From JAWKTV01 sp041398905 (GTDB lineage: Bacteria > Planctomycetota > Planctomycetia > Planctomycetales > Planctomycetaceae): a stretch of DNA of 64,000 nucleotides. Positions 52,695 through 60,669 of the stretch are shown one piece after another. Location of the stretch: assembly GCA_041398905.1 (NCBI GenBank), contig JAWKTV010000014.1, positions 1 to 64,000 on the forward strand. Reading direction: 5' to 3'. The notes below the pieces were generated by a model. It was not told where the DNA came from and did no database searches. It saw only the letters and a program-made list of their open reading frames with translations. The position numbers and the translations under genes are program-made. Every line of letters begins with the position of its first letter. Within the stretch, counting starts at the first letter, position 1.

Positions 52695-53165
52695 TCACGG
52701 CATGACGAAGCTGTGCCCTTCTGGGCGGATCGTCAGCACCGGACAGTGGGCCTTGCGGACAATCCGCTCGGCGACACTCCCCATCAGCATGTGCGACAGG
52801 CCGGTCCGCCCATGCGTACCGATCACGATCAGGTCGATCTGATGCTGCCGCGCGTAGCGGATGATCTCGAGGAACGGAGCGCCAACGCTGACGTGCCTGA
52901 CGATGGACGACAGCCCTTCGCAGTGCTTGTTATCCGGAATCTTCGTCAGCCCGCGCTCGGCACTCGCTTTAAGTTCCTGAATGTAATCGGTTTGCGAGGG
53001 GAGCAACATGCCCGCCTCGGGGACCATCGGGTAGGCGTCTTCGACGACGTGCAGAAAATGCGTTTCCGATGAGAACTTGCGGGCGAACTCGCAGCCGTAC
53101 CGAATGGCGCAGTCGCCAAACTCACTGAAGTCGACCGGGACGAGAATGCGTTCAAGGCGAATCAT
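52695..53165 (-). CDS. universal stress protein (UspA family)
   Basis: 156 residues, a single Usp domain. It is a small cytoplasmic protein that usually binds ATP and is induced under stress. The N-terminal RILVPVDFSEFGDCAIRYG (Asp for nucleotide) and the C-terminal loop IGTHGRTGLSHMLMGSVAERIV contain the G-2x-G-9x-G(S/T) ATP-binding pattern, followed by CPVLTIRP. The ATG at 53165 begins the domain; an upstream frame to 53327 lacks family sequence. AAGAG lies about nine bases upstream. It sits alone between the sulfatase and the secreted-protein/caspase cluster, with gaps of 186 and 242 bases in which nothing else was seen. Confidence 0.93.
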   Translation of the reverse strand: MIRLERILVPVDFSEFGDCAIRYGCEFARKFSSETHFLHVVEDAYPMVPEAGMLLPSQTDYIQELKASAERGLTKIPDNKHCEGLSSIVRHVSVGAPFLEIIRYARQHQIDLIVIGTHGRTGLSHMLMGSVAERIVRKAHCPVLTIRPEGHSFVMP

Positions 53166-53407
53166 GGTGAACTCTTCAGTCGAGCGGTAGGGGGGACGGA
53201 CTCCCCCCATTGTACGAACCGGCAGACGTATTCGGCAGCGAATCCGCGAGGGGTGACGATTGCACGACACCCGGATCGCTCCGATTCCGCAGGCGACGTG
53301 TCCCCTCGGATGAGTTAGCATCGCCATGAGGACTGTCGCCGCGCGCTGTCAGGGCACGCCGGTGATCGCTTGATACCGCCCTTCGTATCCGTATCGGGAC
53401 ACGCGCC

Positions 53408-54592
53408 ATGCGAGGAACTCATTGTCGCCTGCCCAGGCCTGTCGCGACGGTCTTGCTCGGCACACTGGTTGGTTGCTGCCTGCTGCCCGGTCTGTCGAGC
53501 ATTGGCCGGGCATCGGACGCGGTGAATGACAAGCTCGTTCGCACGGCGGAGAACATTTCTCGCTTGCTCAAAGGGCAGGGTCAGCATCGCATCAAGCTGC
53601 CGGCCCTGAAGGGGCCCGACACGCTGCGCGCGGCGGTCGGAGCGGGGATGGTCCAGCGGCTGCACGCCGAGTTCGCCCGCCACGGCATCGAGGTCAGTAA
53701 CGATGCGGCCATCTCGCTAGTCGCACGGTACGAACTGGTGGACAAGCCCGTGTTTGACTCGGCCGCCGGTCGGGAGCTTTCCCGGCTGGCGGTGCGGATT
53801 GATGGCCAACTGGTCGATGCCAGCGGAGCCGTGCTCACCGACTTCAACACCGAAGGCATCTTGAAAGGCGAGTTTGAAGAAACGGTCGTGGACGAGGAAG
53901 CCGTGCTGGAAGCGGCCGGCATCTCGGTGGCGCTGTCACCATCTGCGACCGATGCCGAGCGGGATGCGACGATCCGTGATCACCTCGTTCGACCAGCGGT
54001 TGAGCTGATGGCGTCAGGGACCCGGTTGCGCGCCTCCGCCGACTCCCCTTACGAGTTGGAGATTCTCGTCAACGGGCAACCCCAACCGATCCGACTGGAC
54101 CAGGGCCAGCCGTTCGTCGACATCGCCCGCGGCGAGACCTATGCGGTGCGGGTCTACAACCACAGCGAGAGCGAAGCGGGTGTCAAGCTGTTGATTGACG
54201 GCTTGAACGTCTTCACATTCAGCGAAGTTCGCATTCCCGATGGACTACGGCGGGGAGAACCGAAGTACGCCAACTACATTGTCGGACCGGGACGGTCGCC
54301 GTCGATTCGCGGCTGGCACAAGACCAACGAACGCGTTGCAAGCTTTCAGGTGGCGAGATACGCTGAGAGCGCGGCGGCAAAACTGGGGCATCAACAGGAT
54401 CTCGGGACAATCACCGTCCATTTTTCCGCCGCATGGCCAATCGATGGCGTCCCCCCGCCGGACGAGATCATTCCCAAAGGTGCTTCGGGCAACGCGACCG
54501 CCGAAGGGCCTCCACTGGAAGAGCGGGTGCAGGAAGCGCGGAGGAACGTCGGTCGTATCCGGGCATCCCTGACGGTGCGGTACAGTCGTTAG
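53408..54592 (+). CDS. secreted hypothetical protein, partner of the WD40-caspase gene
   Basis: 394 residues, not recognised. A signal peptide spans about 1-36. The first half (about 38-200) is alpha/beta, with VRTAENISRLLKGQGQHRIK, RLHAEFARHGIEVS and ISLVARYELVD. It resembles the helix-strand pattern of LpoB/CsgG-like envelope proteins, by impression only. The second half (about 210-390) is beta-rich: LEILVNGQPQPIRLDQGQPF, IARGETYAVRVYNHSES, LLIDGLNVFTFSEV, IRGWHKTNERVASFQVARYAE and LGTITVHFSAAWP. I believe this C-terminal domain recurs in other planctomycete proteins linked with caspase-like peptidases, from memory. The ATG at 53408 opens the signal peptide. The WD40-PDZ-caspase gene follows 266 bases later in the same direction. 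Confidence 0.7.
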   Translation: MRGTHCRLPRPVATVLLGTLVGCCLLPGLSSIGRASDAVNDKLVRTAENISRLLKGQGQHRIKLPALKGPDTLRAAVGAGMVQRLHAEFARHGIEVSNDAAISLVARYELVDKPVFDSAAGRELSRLAVRIDGQLVDASGAVLTDFNTEGILKGEFEETVVDEEAVLEAAGISVALSPSATDAERDATIRDHLVRPAVELMASGTRLRASADSPYELEILVNGQPQPIRLDQGQPFVDIARGETYAVRVYNHSESEAGVKLLIDGLNVFTFSEVRIPDGLRRGEPKYANYIVGPGRSPSIRGWHKTNERVASFQVARYAESAAAKLGHQQDLGTITVHFSAAWPIDGVPPPDEIIPKGASGNATAEGPPLEERVQEARRNVGRIRASLTVRYSR

Positions 54593-54858
54593 CAGTCCGC
54601 GGGGGTGGCCGGGCAAGGCCACTCGGTCAGTTCCGGAGGACGACAGCGGGCGGTCGCCGGGACGGCGATGAATGATATTGGGAAGCCGAATGTTGCATTG
54701 ACCGTTTGAGCATGTGAAGCGGCGCGGCGATTCGCGCGGCGGTCAGATTTTCGAGCCACTTGTTCGCTGAGCGACTCGTCGTTCGTCGTGTGAATCGGCA
54801 GCGGTTTCAGTTCATGCGGACGGTCGAATCACTCAACAACATCACCAGGAGCGCAATC

Positions 54859-57800
54859 ATGTCACGGGCAGACATTCTCCGCGGACCAGCCGTCCTCTTG
54901 GTATTGGGCGTATTGTGCTTTGGCACCGGTCTACCGCAGGCCGCGATTGCTGACGATACCAACTTCCGACAGCAGGGGACGACCCAGCTTGTGCTGGACC
55001 CCGAGGGCTTCCGCACACGAGTCGCGGACCTCGAATTCAGTCCGGACGGCGGGTTGCTCGTCGCCGGAGGTGAGAAGGAGGTCCGCATCTATGATGTCCG
55101 CGCCGGTCAATTGGTGAAGACGTTGCGGGGTGATCGTTCCGAGACGCCGTACGGCAGCGTCTACGCGACCGCCTTCAATCCTCGCGGGGGCGAACTGCTG
55201 GTCGGCATCGACGACTTCTCCGACGCGGGTTCCATCCGCGTGTACGACGTGAACAATCTCGACAAGATCACGCAGCTTGTCGGCGGGATGAACGTCCCGA
55301 TCCGCCGGCTCGCGTTCAGCCGCGATGGACGCTACCTCGCGGCCTCCGGTGAGAACGGCAACATCTACATCTGGGATTGGCCGGCACGCCGGATCGTCCA
55401 CACGATTCCCCCGGCCCAAGCCGACCAGCCGATTCTCGACGCGCTCGCGTTCCCGACCGACAAGCCGGTCCTGTTCGCGATGGGGATCAATGGACCAAAG
55501 CTGTACTCGATTCCCGATGGTCGGCAACTGACGCCGCGTGACCAGATGCCGCCGGAAGTGCTCGGCTGGATTCGCAACTTCGCCGGCCGCCAACTGAGCA
55601 TCCCGTTCACCGAAGCGGGGTTCGTTCCGAACATCTGGGAATTGATGCTGGATCGTGATCTGTTCATCACCGGCAGCGAGGGCCGCAATGCCGGCAAGCC
55701 GGTTTACGCGGCCGGAGTGTTCGCCGCGGGGGGCAAGCAGGCCACGACGACCTACACCGGCCACAAGTGGAGGCTCTCGGCGATCGCGGCCGCAAAAGTT
55801 GGCGACCTGGCGGCGAGTGCCGACCTGTTTGGAGAAGTCCACGTCTGGAACCGTCGCAACGGTCAGCCGGTGCATCGTTTCAAGAGCCTCGGGCAGAGGT
55901 TGTACGAGGTCTCGTTCGACCAGTCCGCCACGCGCATCGCCTACGGCACGAAGAACTACACTGGAGCCGAATACCGCCGGAATCACTTCGGTCCCGCGGA
56001 GTTCGTCTTCGATCTCCCACGGCGATCGATCGGCGATGTCGAGTTCGCCGCCAACCTGACGCCGCAAGTCGAGTTCACACAGGCCGGCAACTTCGAGATC
56101 AAACTGGAGCAGCGCGGACTGGAAACGTTCCTGATTTCCTACGAGAACAGCCGTGAGAAGGCCAGGTACCGCAACGAATCCGGTCGCATCCCCACCTGTT
56201 ATACGCTGCTGGAGAAACACGGCTTCGATATCCCGCATCCGGTGGTTTACGGCGACGACGAAGGGCTGCTTGCCTGCTGGAACGCCGACACCGACCGGCT
56301 GCATCGCGCCTTCGTCGGTCACGGGCAGATGGTCACCTCGATCGGCCCGTCGAAGGACGGGAAGTACCTGGTCAGTTGCTCGACCGATGGTGAAATCTGC
56401 GTATTCCCGCTGACCGGTCGCCAGCCGACCGGTGACATGGACTTCCGCCGCCAGTCGGATCTGGTGATCGAGGTCAAGCCGGGCACTTCCTCGGAACGAG
56501 CCGGAGTGAAGAATGGTGACCGCATCCTCACGTTCGACGGCAAGTCGGTCAGCGAACTGGAGAACCTGCTGTTCCTCGGCAAGTATGACTACAAGCCGGG
56601 CCAGCAGGTGAACGTCGAGATGGAGCGGGATGGCCGCAAGTTCAACTACTCGATGACGCTCGCCGATGGCCCCGATTATGTGGAGCCGCTGCTGCACGTC
56701 TTCATTTCCGGTGACCGCGAATGGATCGTCTGGACCAAGCAGGGCTACTACGACGCTTCGCCGGGAGCCGATCGACTCATCGGCTGGCACGTCAATCGCG
56801 GGCCTGCGGAGGCGGCCGAGTTTCACGCGGTCCAGCAGTTCCGCAAGCAACTCTACCGCCCCGACATCATCGACAAGGTGATTGAACTCGGAAACGTCGA
56901 GGCGGCGATCGCCGCGGCGAATGCCGCGGCTCCCATCCCGGTCGACCCCGTCGACCTGCGAAACAAGGACGAATTCGACCGACTGCATCCTCCGGTCGTC
57001 GAAATCCTCTCGCCCGCGGGTGGCACCATTTCCGACAGCGACACCATCACCGTCGAGGCCAGCATCTCCAGCCCGAACGACAGTCTCGTGAGGGAAGTCA
57101 CCTTCCTGCTGGATGGCAACCCCGCCAAGGTCGAGCGGCCCAATGCCGGCGCGAACGGTCAGTCCATCACGCTGACGGCCGAACTCAAACTCACGCCCGG
57201 ACCGCATGTCATCGGCATCATCGCCTCGAACGGGCAGACCACCAGCCCCAACCAGACCGTCCGTGTCGCCTATCGCGGCGGCCAGCAGCAGACGACCAAC
57301 CGCCCGGTTCCGCGCGAGGATCTGCCCAACCTGTACGCCCTCGCCATCGGCATCGCCGAGTACCAGAACGACGGCAAAGGCTTCAGCAACCTGCAGTACC
57401 CCGCCAAGGACGCGGCCGCGTTCGTCGAGGTGGTCGAATCACACCGCGGCGGCCGACTCTACGGCTCGGTCGAAACGAAACTGCTGACCAACGAACAGGC
57501 GACCCGCGCCAACATCATCGACGCCTTCGACTGGCTTGTGCATTCGGCGAAGCAGGGCGACATGGTGCTCGTGTACATCTCGGCGCACGGATTCCTGGAT
57601 GACCGGAAGAACGGCTACCTCGCCAGCCACGATGTCGATCTCGACAAGCTGCGGGCGACCGGCGTCGCGTGGGACACCCTGACCACCATGCTGCACGAGG
57701 ACTTCGCCCCGTGCAAAAGAATGCTGTTCCTCGACACCTGTCACTCCGGTTCCGCCCAGGCGGGACGCCTGATCTTCGACCCAACGCATGACCTGGTCGC

Positions 57801-58092
57801 GCCGGAAGTCGGCGTCGTGGTGCTCACTTCGTGTTCACCGCGGGAAGAGAGTCTGGAAAGCTCCGCCTGGGGGCACGGGGCCTTCACCAAGGCGATCCTC
57901 GATATCCTGAAGGACAAGCAGCGGGACATCTCTCCACTGCCGGCCGGGGATTCGATGTTCATCCAGTCAGAGCTCAAGCTCGGCGTGATTGACGTTGTGA
58001 AGGAACTGACCCGCGACCGCCAGCACCCCACACTGTCGGTCCCGCCCACGATGCGCGAGTTTCCCGTCCTTGAAGTGATCGCCCGCGATTGA
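54859..58092 (+). CDS. secreted WD40-PDZ-Ig-caspase (peptidase C14) protein
   Basis: 1077 residues. Signal peptide about 1-30 (ending PQAAIADD). WD40-type propeller repeats (about 40-515) include VADLEFSPDGGLLVAGGEK, LAFSRDGRYLAASGENGNIYIWD and SIGPSKDGKYLVSCSTDGEICVF. A PDZ-like domain follows (about 530-605, VKPGTSSERAGVKNGDRIL). A bacterial Ig-like domain (about 712-805) precedes the C14 caspase domain from about 823: LYALAIGIAEYQNDG, catalytic His910 in ISAHGF and Cys961 in DTCHSG, VLTSCSPREES and GAFTKAILDIL. Caspase-fold peptidases cut after basic or acidic residues, often with a substrate signalled by binding domains. The ATG at 54859 has AGGAG nearby; an in-frame start at 54760 is less likely. 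A 15-bp hairpin follows the gene. Together with the 394-residue and 58171 genes it forms a candidate module. Confidence 0.9.
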   Translation: MSRADILRGPAVLLVLGVLCFGTGLPQAAIADDTNFRQQGTTQLVLDPEGFRTRVADLEFSPDGGLLVAGGEKEVRIYDVRAGQLVKTLRGDRSETPYGSVYATAFNPRGGELLVGIDDFSDAGSIRVYDVNNLDKITQLVGGMNVPIRRLAFSRDGRYLAASGENGNIYIWDWPARRIVHTIPPAQADQPILDALAFPTDKPVLFAMGINGPKLYSIPDGRQLTPRDQMPPEVLGWIRNFAGRQLSIPFTEAGFVPNIWELMLDRDLFITGSEGRNAGKPVYAAGVFAAGGKQATTTYTGHKWRLSAIAAAKVGDLAASADLFGEVHVWNRRNGQPVHRFKSLGQRLYEVSFDQSATRIAYGTKNYTGAEYRRNHFGPAEFVFDLPRRSIGDVEFAANLTPQVEFTQAGNFEIKLEQRGLETFLISYENSREKARYRNESGRIPTCYTLLEKHGFDIPHPVVYGDDEGLLACWNADTDRLHRAFVGHGQMVTSIGPSKDGKYLVSCSTDGEICVFPLTGRQPTGDMDFRRQSDLVIEVKPGTSSERAGVKNGDRILTFDGKSVSELENLLFLGKYDYKPGQQVNVEMERDGRKFNYSMTLADGPDYVEPLLHVFISGDREWIVWTKQGYYDASPGADRLIGWHVNRGPAEAAEFHAVQQFRKQLYRPDIIDKVIELGNVEAAIAAANAAAPIPVDPVDLRNKDEFDRLHPPVVEILSPAGGTISDSDTITVEASISSPNDSLVREVTFLLDGNPAKVERPNAGANGQSITLTAELKLTPGPHVIGIIASNGQTTSPNQTVRVAYRGGQQQTTNRPVPREDLPNLYALAIGIAEYQNDGKGFSNLQYPAKDAAAFVEVVESHRGGRLYGSVETKLLTNEQATRANIIDAFDWLVHSAKQGDMVLVYISAHGFLDDRKNGYLASHDVDLDKLRATGVAWDTLTTMLHEDFAPCKRMLFLDTCHSGSAQAGRLIFDPTHDLVAPEVGVVVLTSCSPREESLESSAWGHGAFTKAILDILKDKQRDISPLPAGDSMFIQSELKLGVIDVVKELTRDRQHPTLSVPPTMREFPVLEVIARD

Positions 58093-58097
58093 TGTCT

Positions 58098-58130
58098 CGC
58101 CGCGCCGGCGTTGTGAACGCCGGCGCGGCG
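58098..58130 (+). terminator. 15-bp perfect hairpin after the caspase gene
   Basis: The arms 58098-58112 and 58116-58130 are perfectly complementary with a 3-base loop and start six bases after the caspase stop. All but two pairs in the stem are G-C. No T tract follows, so it may stabilise the 3' end or attenuate transcription into the next gene, which starts 40 bases later. Confidence 0.5.
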
Positions 58131-58170
58131 GCGCGACCCATGACGCAGCACCGAGTCCTCTTCCTTCCTC

Positions 58171-59731
58171 ATGGCTGAGCCACCGCCTTCTCACCGCCCC
58201 CGTTCGACCCAGCCGGCGGCGAAGGCGCGGCGGAAGCCGCTCATTCAGACCGATCCCAACGCCGATCGCGAGCCGACGTTGAGCGAGCGGATGGTGCGTG
58301 AGATCCGCCGCGACTGGAAGGGCGTATCAATCAGTCTGGGTATGCACGCGCTCGTGCTGCTCGTCCTCGCACTGATTCCCTATTGGCTCGAAGGCCGTTC
58401 GACGCTCGGCATCATCAATCTTGAATGGGGGACGACGGAGCGAAAACAGCCGACGGCCGCGCCGGTCGAGGTCGTCGCCCCGATCCAGTTGACGCAGCCG
58501 CGACTCACGAACACGCCAAAGCCCGAGGCCGTCGAACCGGTCAATCCAGAGTCCGCCGCCCCGCCGGCCGCCGCTCCAGAGGTCGCGCCGGTCGTCGTCA
58601 CCGGCAGCCTGTCGGGTCGTCAAAAGCGGGACATCAACGAACTGCTGGAACGCGATGGCTTCAACGAAGACGCCCGCACGGCGATCAACAGTGCCCTCGT
58701 CTGGCTCCGGCAACAGCAGTTTCCCGACGGGCACTGGAGCCTCGACGGACCTTATCGCGATGGAGCGACCCGCAGCCGCTGGTCGACAGATGTCGGCGCG
58801 ACCGGGCTGGCGCTGCTCGCGTTCCTGGGAGACGGACAGTCGCCGATCCATGGGGACCACCAGCAGGTTGTCACCAAAGGGCTGGAATGGCTGCTGACGC
58901 AGCAGAAGGCGAGCGGGGAGGTTTACGACGGAGTGGAGCAGGGTGAAGAGCCGAGCATCTATGCGCACGCCATCAGCACCATCGTGTTGTGCGAGGCAAT
59001 TCTGCTGACCGGCGACGAGCGGTATCGGGGGCCTGCGCAGAAGGGGATCGACTATCTCGTCGCGCGCAGAACCCCGTGCTGGGAGGCTGGGGTTACCGGC
59101 CGCTCGGGGAGACGGGGGAAGGCGACCTGTCGGTCACCGGGTGGGGGCTGATGGCGTTGCACACCGCCCGCATGGCCGAGCTGAATGTGCCGAGCGAAGC
59201 CTACCTCGTCGCCAGCCGGTTTCTCGACCGCTGCCAGGAGAACCCGGCCGACCCCTCCCGTTACAAGTACAAGCCAACCTATCCAGTCGACCGCGAGCAG
59301 CGACTGTCGATGACCGCCTCCGGACTGCTCGCCCGGCAGTGGCTCGGCTGGCCGCATCACCTCGCAGCGATGCGGCTGGGCGCGAACTACCTGCTCAGCG
59401 AAGAGGAACGCCCCGATTGGGACAACGGTCGCCGGAATGTGTACGGCTGGTACTACCAGGCCGGTGCGCTGCACAACATGGGGGGCGAGAGCTGGAAGGA
59501 GTGGTTCGCCGTCGCCAACAGGAGCTGGTCAAGAACCAGCAGACGGCCGGGAAGGATCGCGGAAGCTGGCACCCCACGCGGCCGCAGGGGAGTCGGCACG
59601 AGTACTCGAACATCTGCGGTCGTCTGTATGTCACCGTGATGTGCGTGCTCGTCCTGGAAACCCCCTACAGGCACCCGCCGCTGTACAGCAGCGATTCGTC
59701 GGGCGGTCTCGCTCCGACGGGAGGCTTCTGA
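58171..59731 (+). CDS. TonB-like anchor plus terpene-cyclase-type (prenyltransferase/squalene-oxidase repeat) protein, frame breaks near 59064 and 59520
   Basis: About 518 residues if bridged. A basic head (about 1-50), one helix (about 52-73, LGMHALVLLVLALIPYWL) and a Pro/Ala/Val/Thr-rich linker (TPKPEAVEPVNPES) resemble the N-terminus of TonB. From about 160 a helical alpha/alpha-barrel repeat follows, as in squalene-hopene cyclase and prenyltransferase repeats: INSALVWLRQQQFPDGHWSLDG, STDVGATGLALLAFLGDG, VVTKGLEWLLTQQ. After one lost base near 59064: NPVLGGWGYRPLGETGEGDLSVTGWGLMALHT-like text, then RQWLGWPHHLAAMRLGANYLL. After another near 59520: ELVKNQQTAGKDRGSW and YVTVMCVLVLETPYRHPPLYS. 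Real cyclases have a DxDD motif; I do not see one, so it may be a repeat scaffold. It starts 78 bases after the caspase gene. Confidence 0.7.
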
Positions 59732-59734
59732 CGG

Positions 59735-60316
59735 TCACCGTCGACTCGACTCACTTCGCCTTGAACACCGACCGCCAGCCGGTCGGTGCGGCAGCGGCCC
59801 CAGCGTGTCGATATTGGACTCGCGAAGCGGCTCGACGGCGTAGAACAGCTTTGGATCGATCCGCTTGATCTCCGTCACGAGCGCCCGCAACTGCTTGCGG
59901 CGAACGATCGCGTACAGCAGCGTCGTCGCCCGACCCTGTTCGGTGCCGGAAAAGGCAATCACCCGCTGGCAGTGTCCACGGAGGTACTGATCGAGTTCCG
60001 GGGCCGATGAGGACGAGATGATCCGCACAATGACGCTGCCGAGCGCCAGTCGGCGTTCAACGAGGATGCCGACCGCATTGCCGCCCGCGAATCCGAGTGC
60101 GAACGCGGTCATCAGCAACGGGCTGGAAGTCGCGCGGGAGAGTACCTGCGTGACGGCGGTCAGCCAGATGAAGACTTCAAAGATGCCCAAAAGCACCGAG
60201 AGTTTGATCCGCCCTTCGACGACGAAGATCGTGCGGATCGTGCCGATCGAGACATCGAGAATCCGCAGACAAAAGATGAGCAGCGCGGCGCCCATCCGGG
60301 GGCCGATTGCATCCAT
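59735..60316 (-). CDS. UPF0316/DUF5698-type membrane protein (frame slip near the C-terminus)
   Basis: 193 residues as read. The family has two or three N-terminal membrane helices and a small cytoplasmic domain. ALLIFCLRILDVSIGTIRTIFVVEGR, LLGIFEVFIWLTAVTQVLS and FALGFAGGNAVGILVERRLALGS match it closely. The C-terminal domain contains RIISSSSAPELDQYLRGH and TLLYAIVRRKQLRALVTEIK. After RPAG the sequence becomes GRCSRRSESSRR; restoring one G gives WRSVFKAK and then a stop near 59755, as expected for the family. The ATG at 60316 was chosen; a GTG at 60337 adds seven residues. It is next to the PVC haem protein on the same strand, 353 bases away. Function is unknown; a small-molecule sensor or transporter has been proposed for the family. 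Confidence 0.85.
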   Translation of the reverse strand: MDAIGPRMGAALLIFCLRILDVSIGTIRTIFVVEGRIKLSVLLGIFEVFIWLTAVTQVLSRATSSPLLMTAFALGFAGGNAVGILVERRLALGSVIVRIISSSSAPELDQYLRGHCQRVIAFSGTEQGRATTLLYAIVRRKQLRALVTEIKRIDPKLFYAVEPLRESNIDTLGPLPHRPAGGRCSRRSESSRR

Positions 60317-60669
60317 TCGAGCATGACAGTTCAGCACCGCTGAGAACGTTGGCGACCGGGTCCCGCACGTTGAGGAATCGCGGCAGAGCGACGCCGCACC
60401 ACCAGAGGCTCAAGAATCATCGAAAGCACGGGAAAGCCGGGTACCCCGGAAGTCTATCAGGACGACCGCACCCGCGCCAGTGACACCCTGACCAGCACAG
60501 CGCAAGCAAGTGCCATCGGGACGCGACCGCCGAATGGTGGAGGCGGGGAGTTCAACGGGCAAGCGCGGAGTCGCCGAGAAGCGGAGTTGAGACGTTGCCG
60601 CGTTCCGGTTGCTCCCGAGCGCCCGGGACGCGAAGCCAGCGAATCCCCCGCTCCGCGTCTCGATCGCTG
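60317..60669. other. 353-base gap, no gene seen
   Basis: This GC-rich gap lies between the PVC haem protein stop and the UPF0316 gene start. There is no good hairpin with a T tract, no consensus promoter and no credible small gene. Confidence 0.35.

Noticed and set aside
54931..57207. 758-codon minus-strand frame over the caspase gene
   Set aside because: No domain resemblance; the plus strand encodes a coherent multidomain protein.
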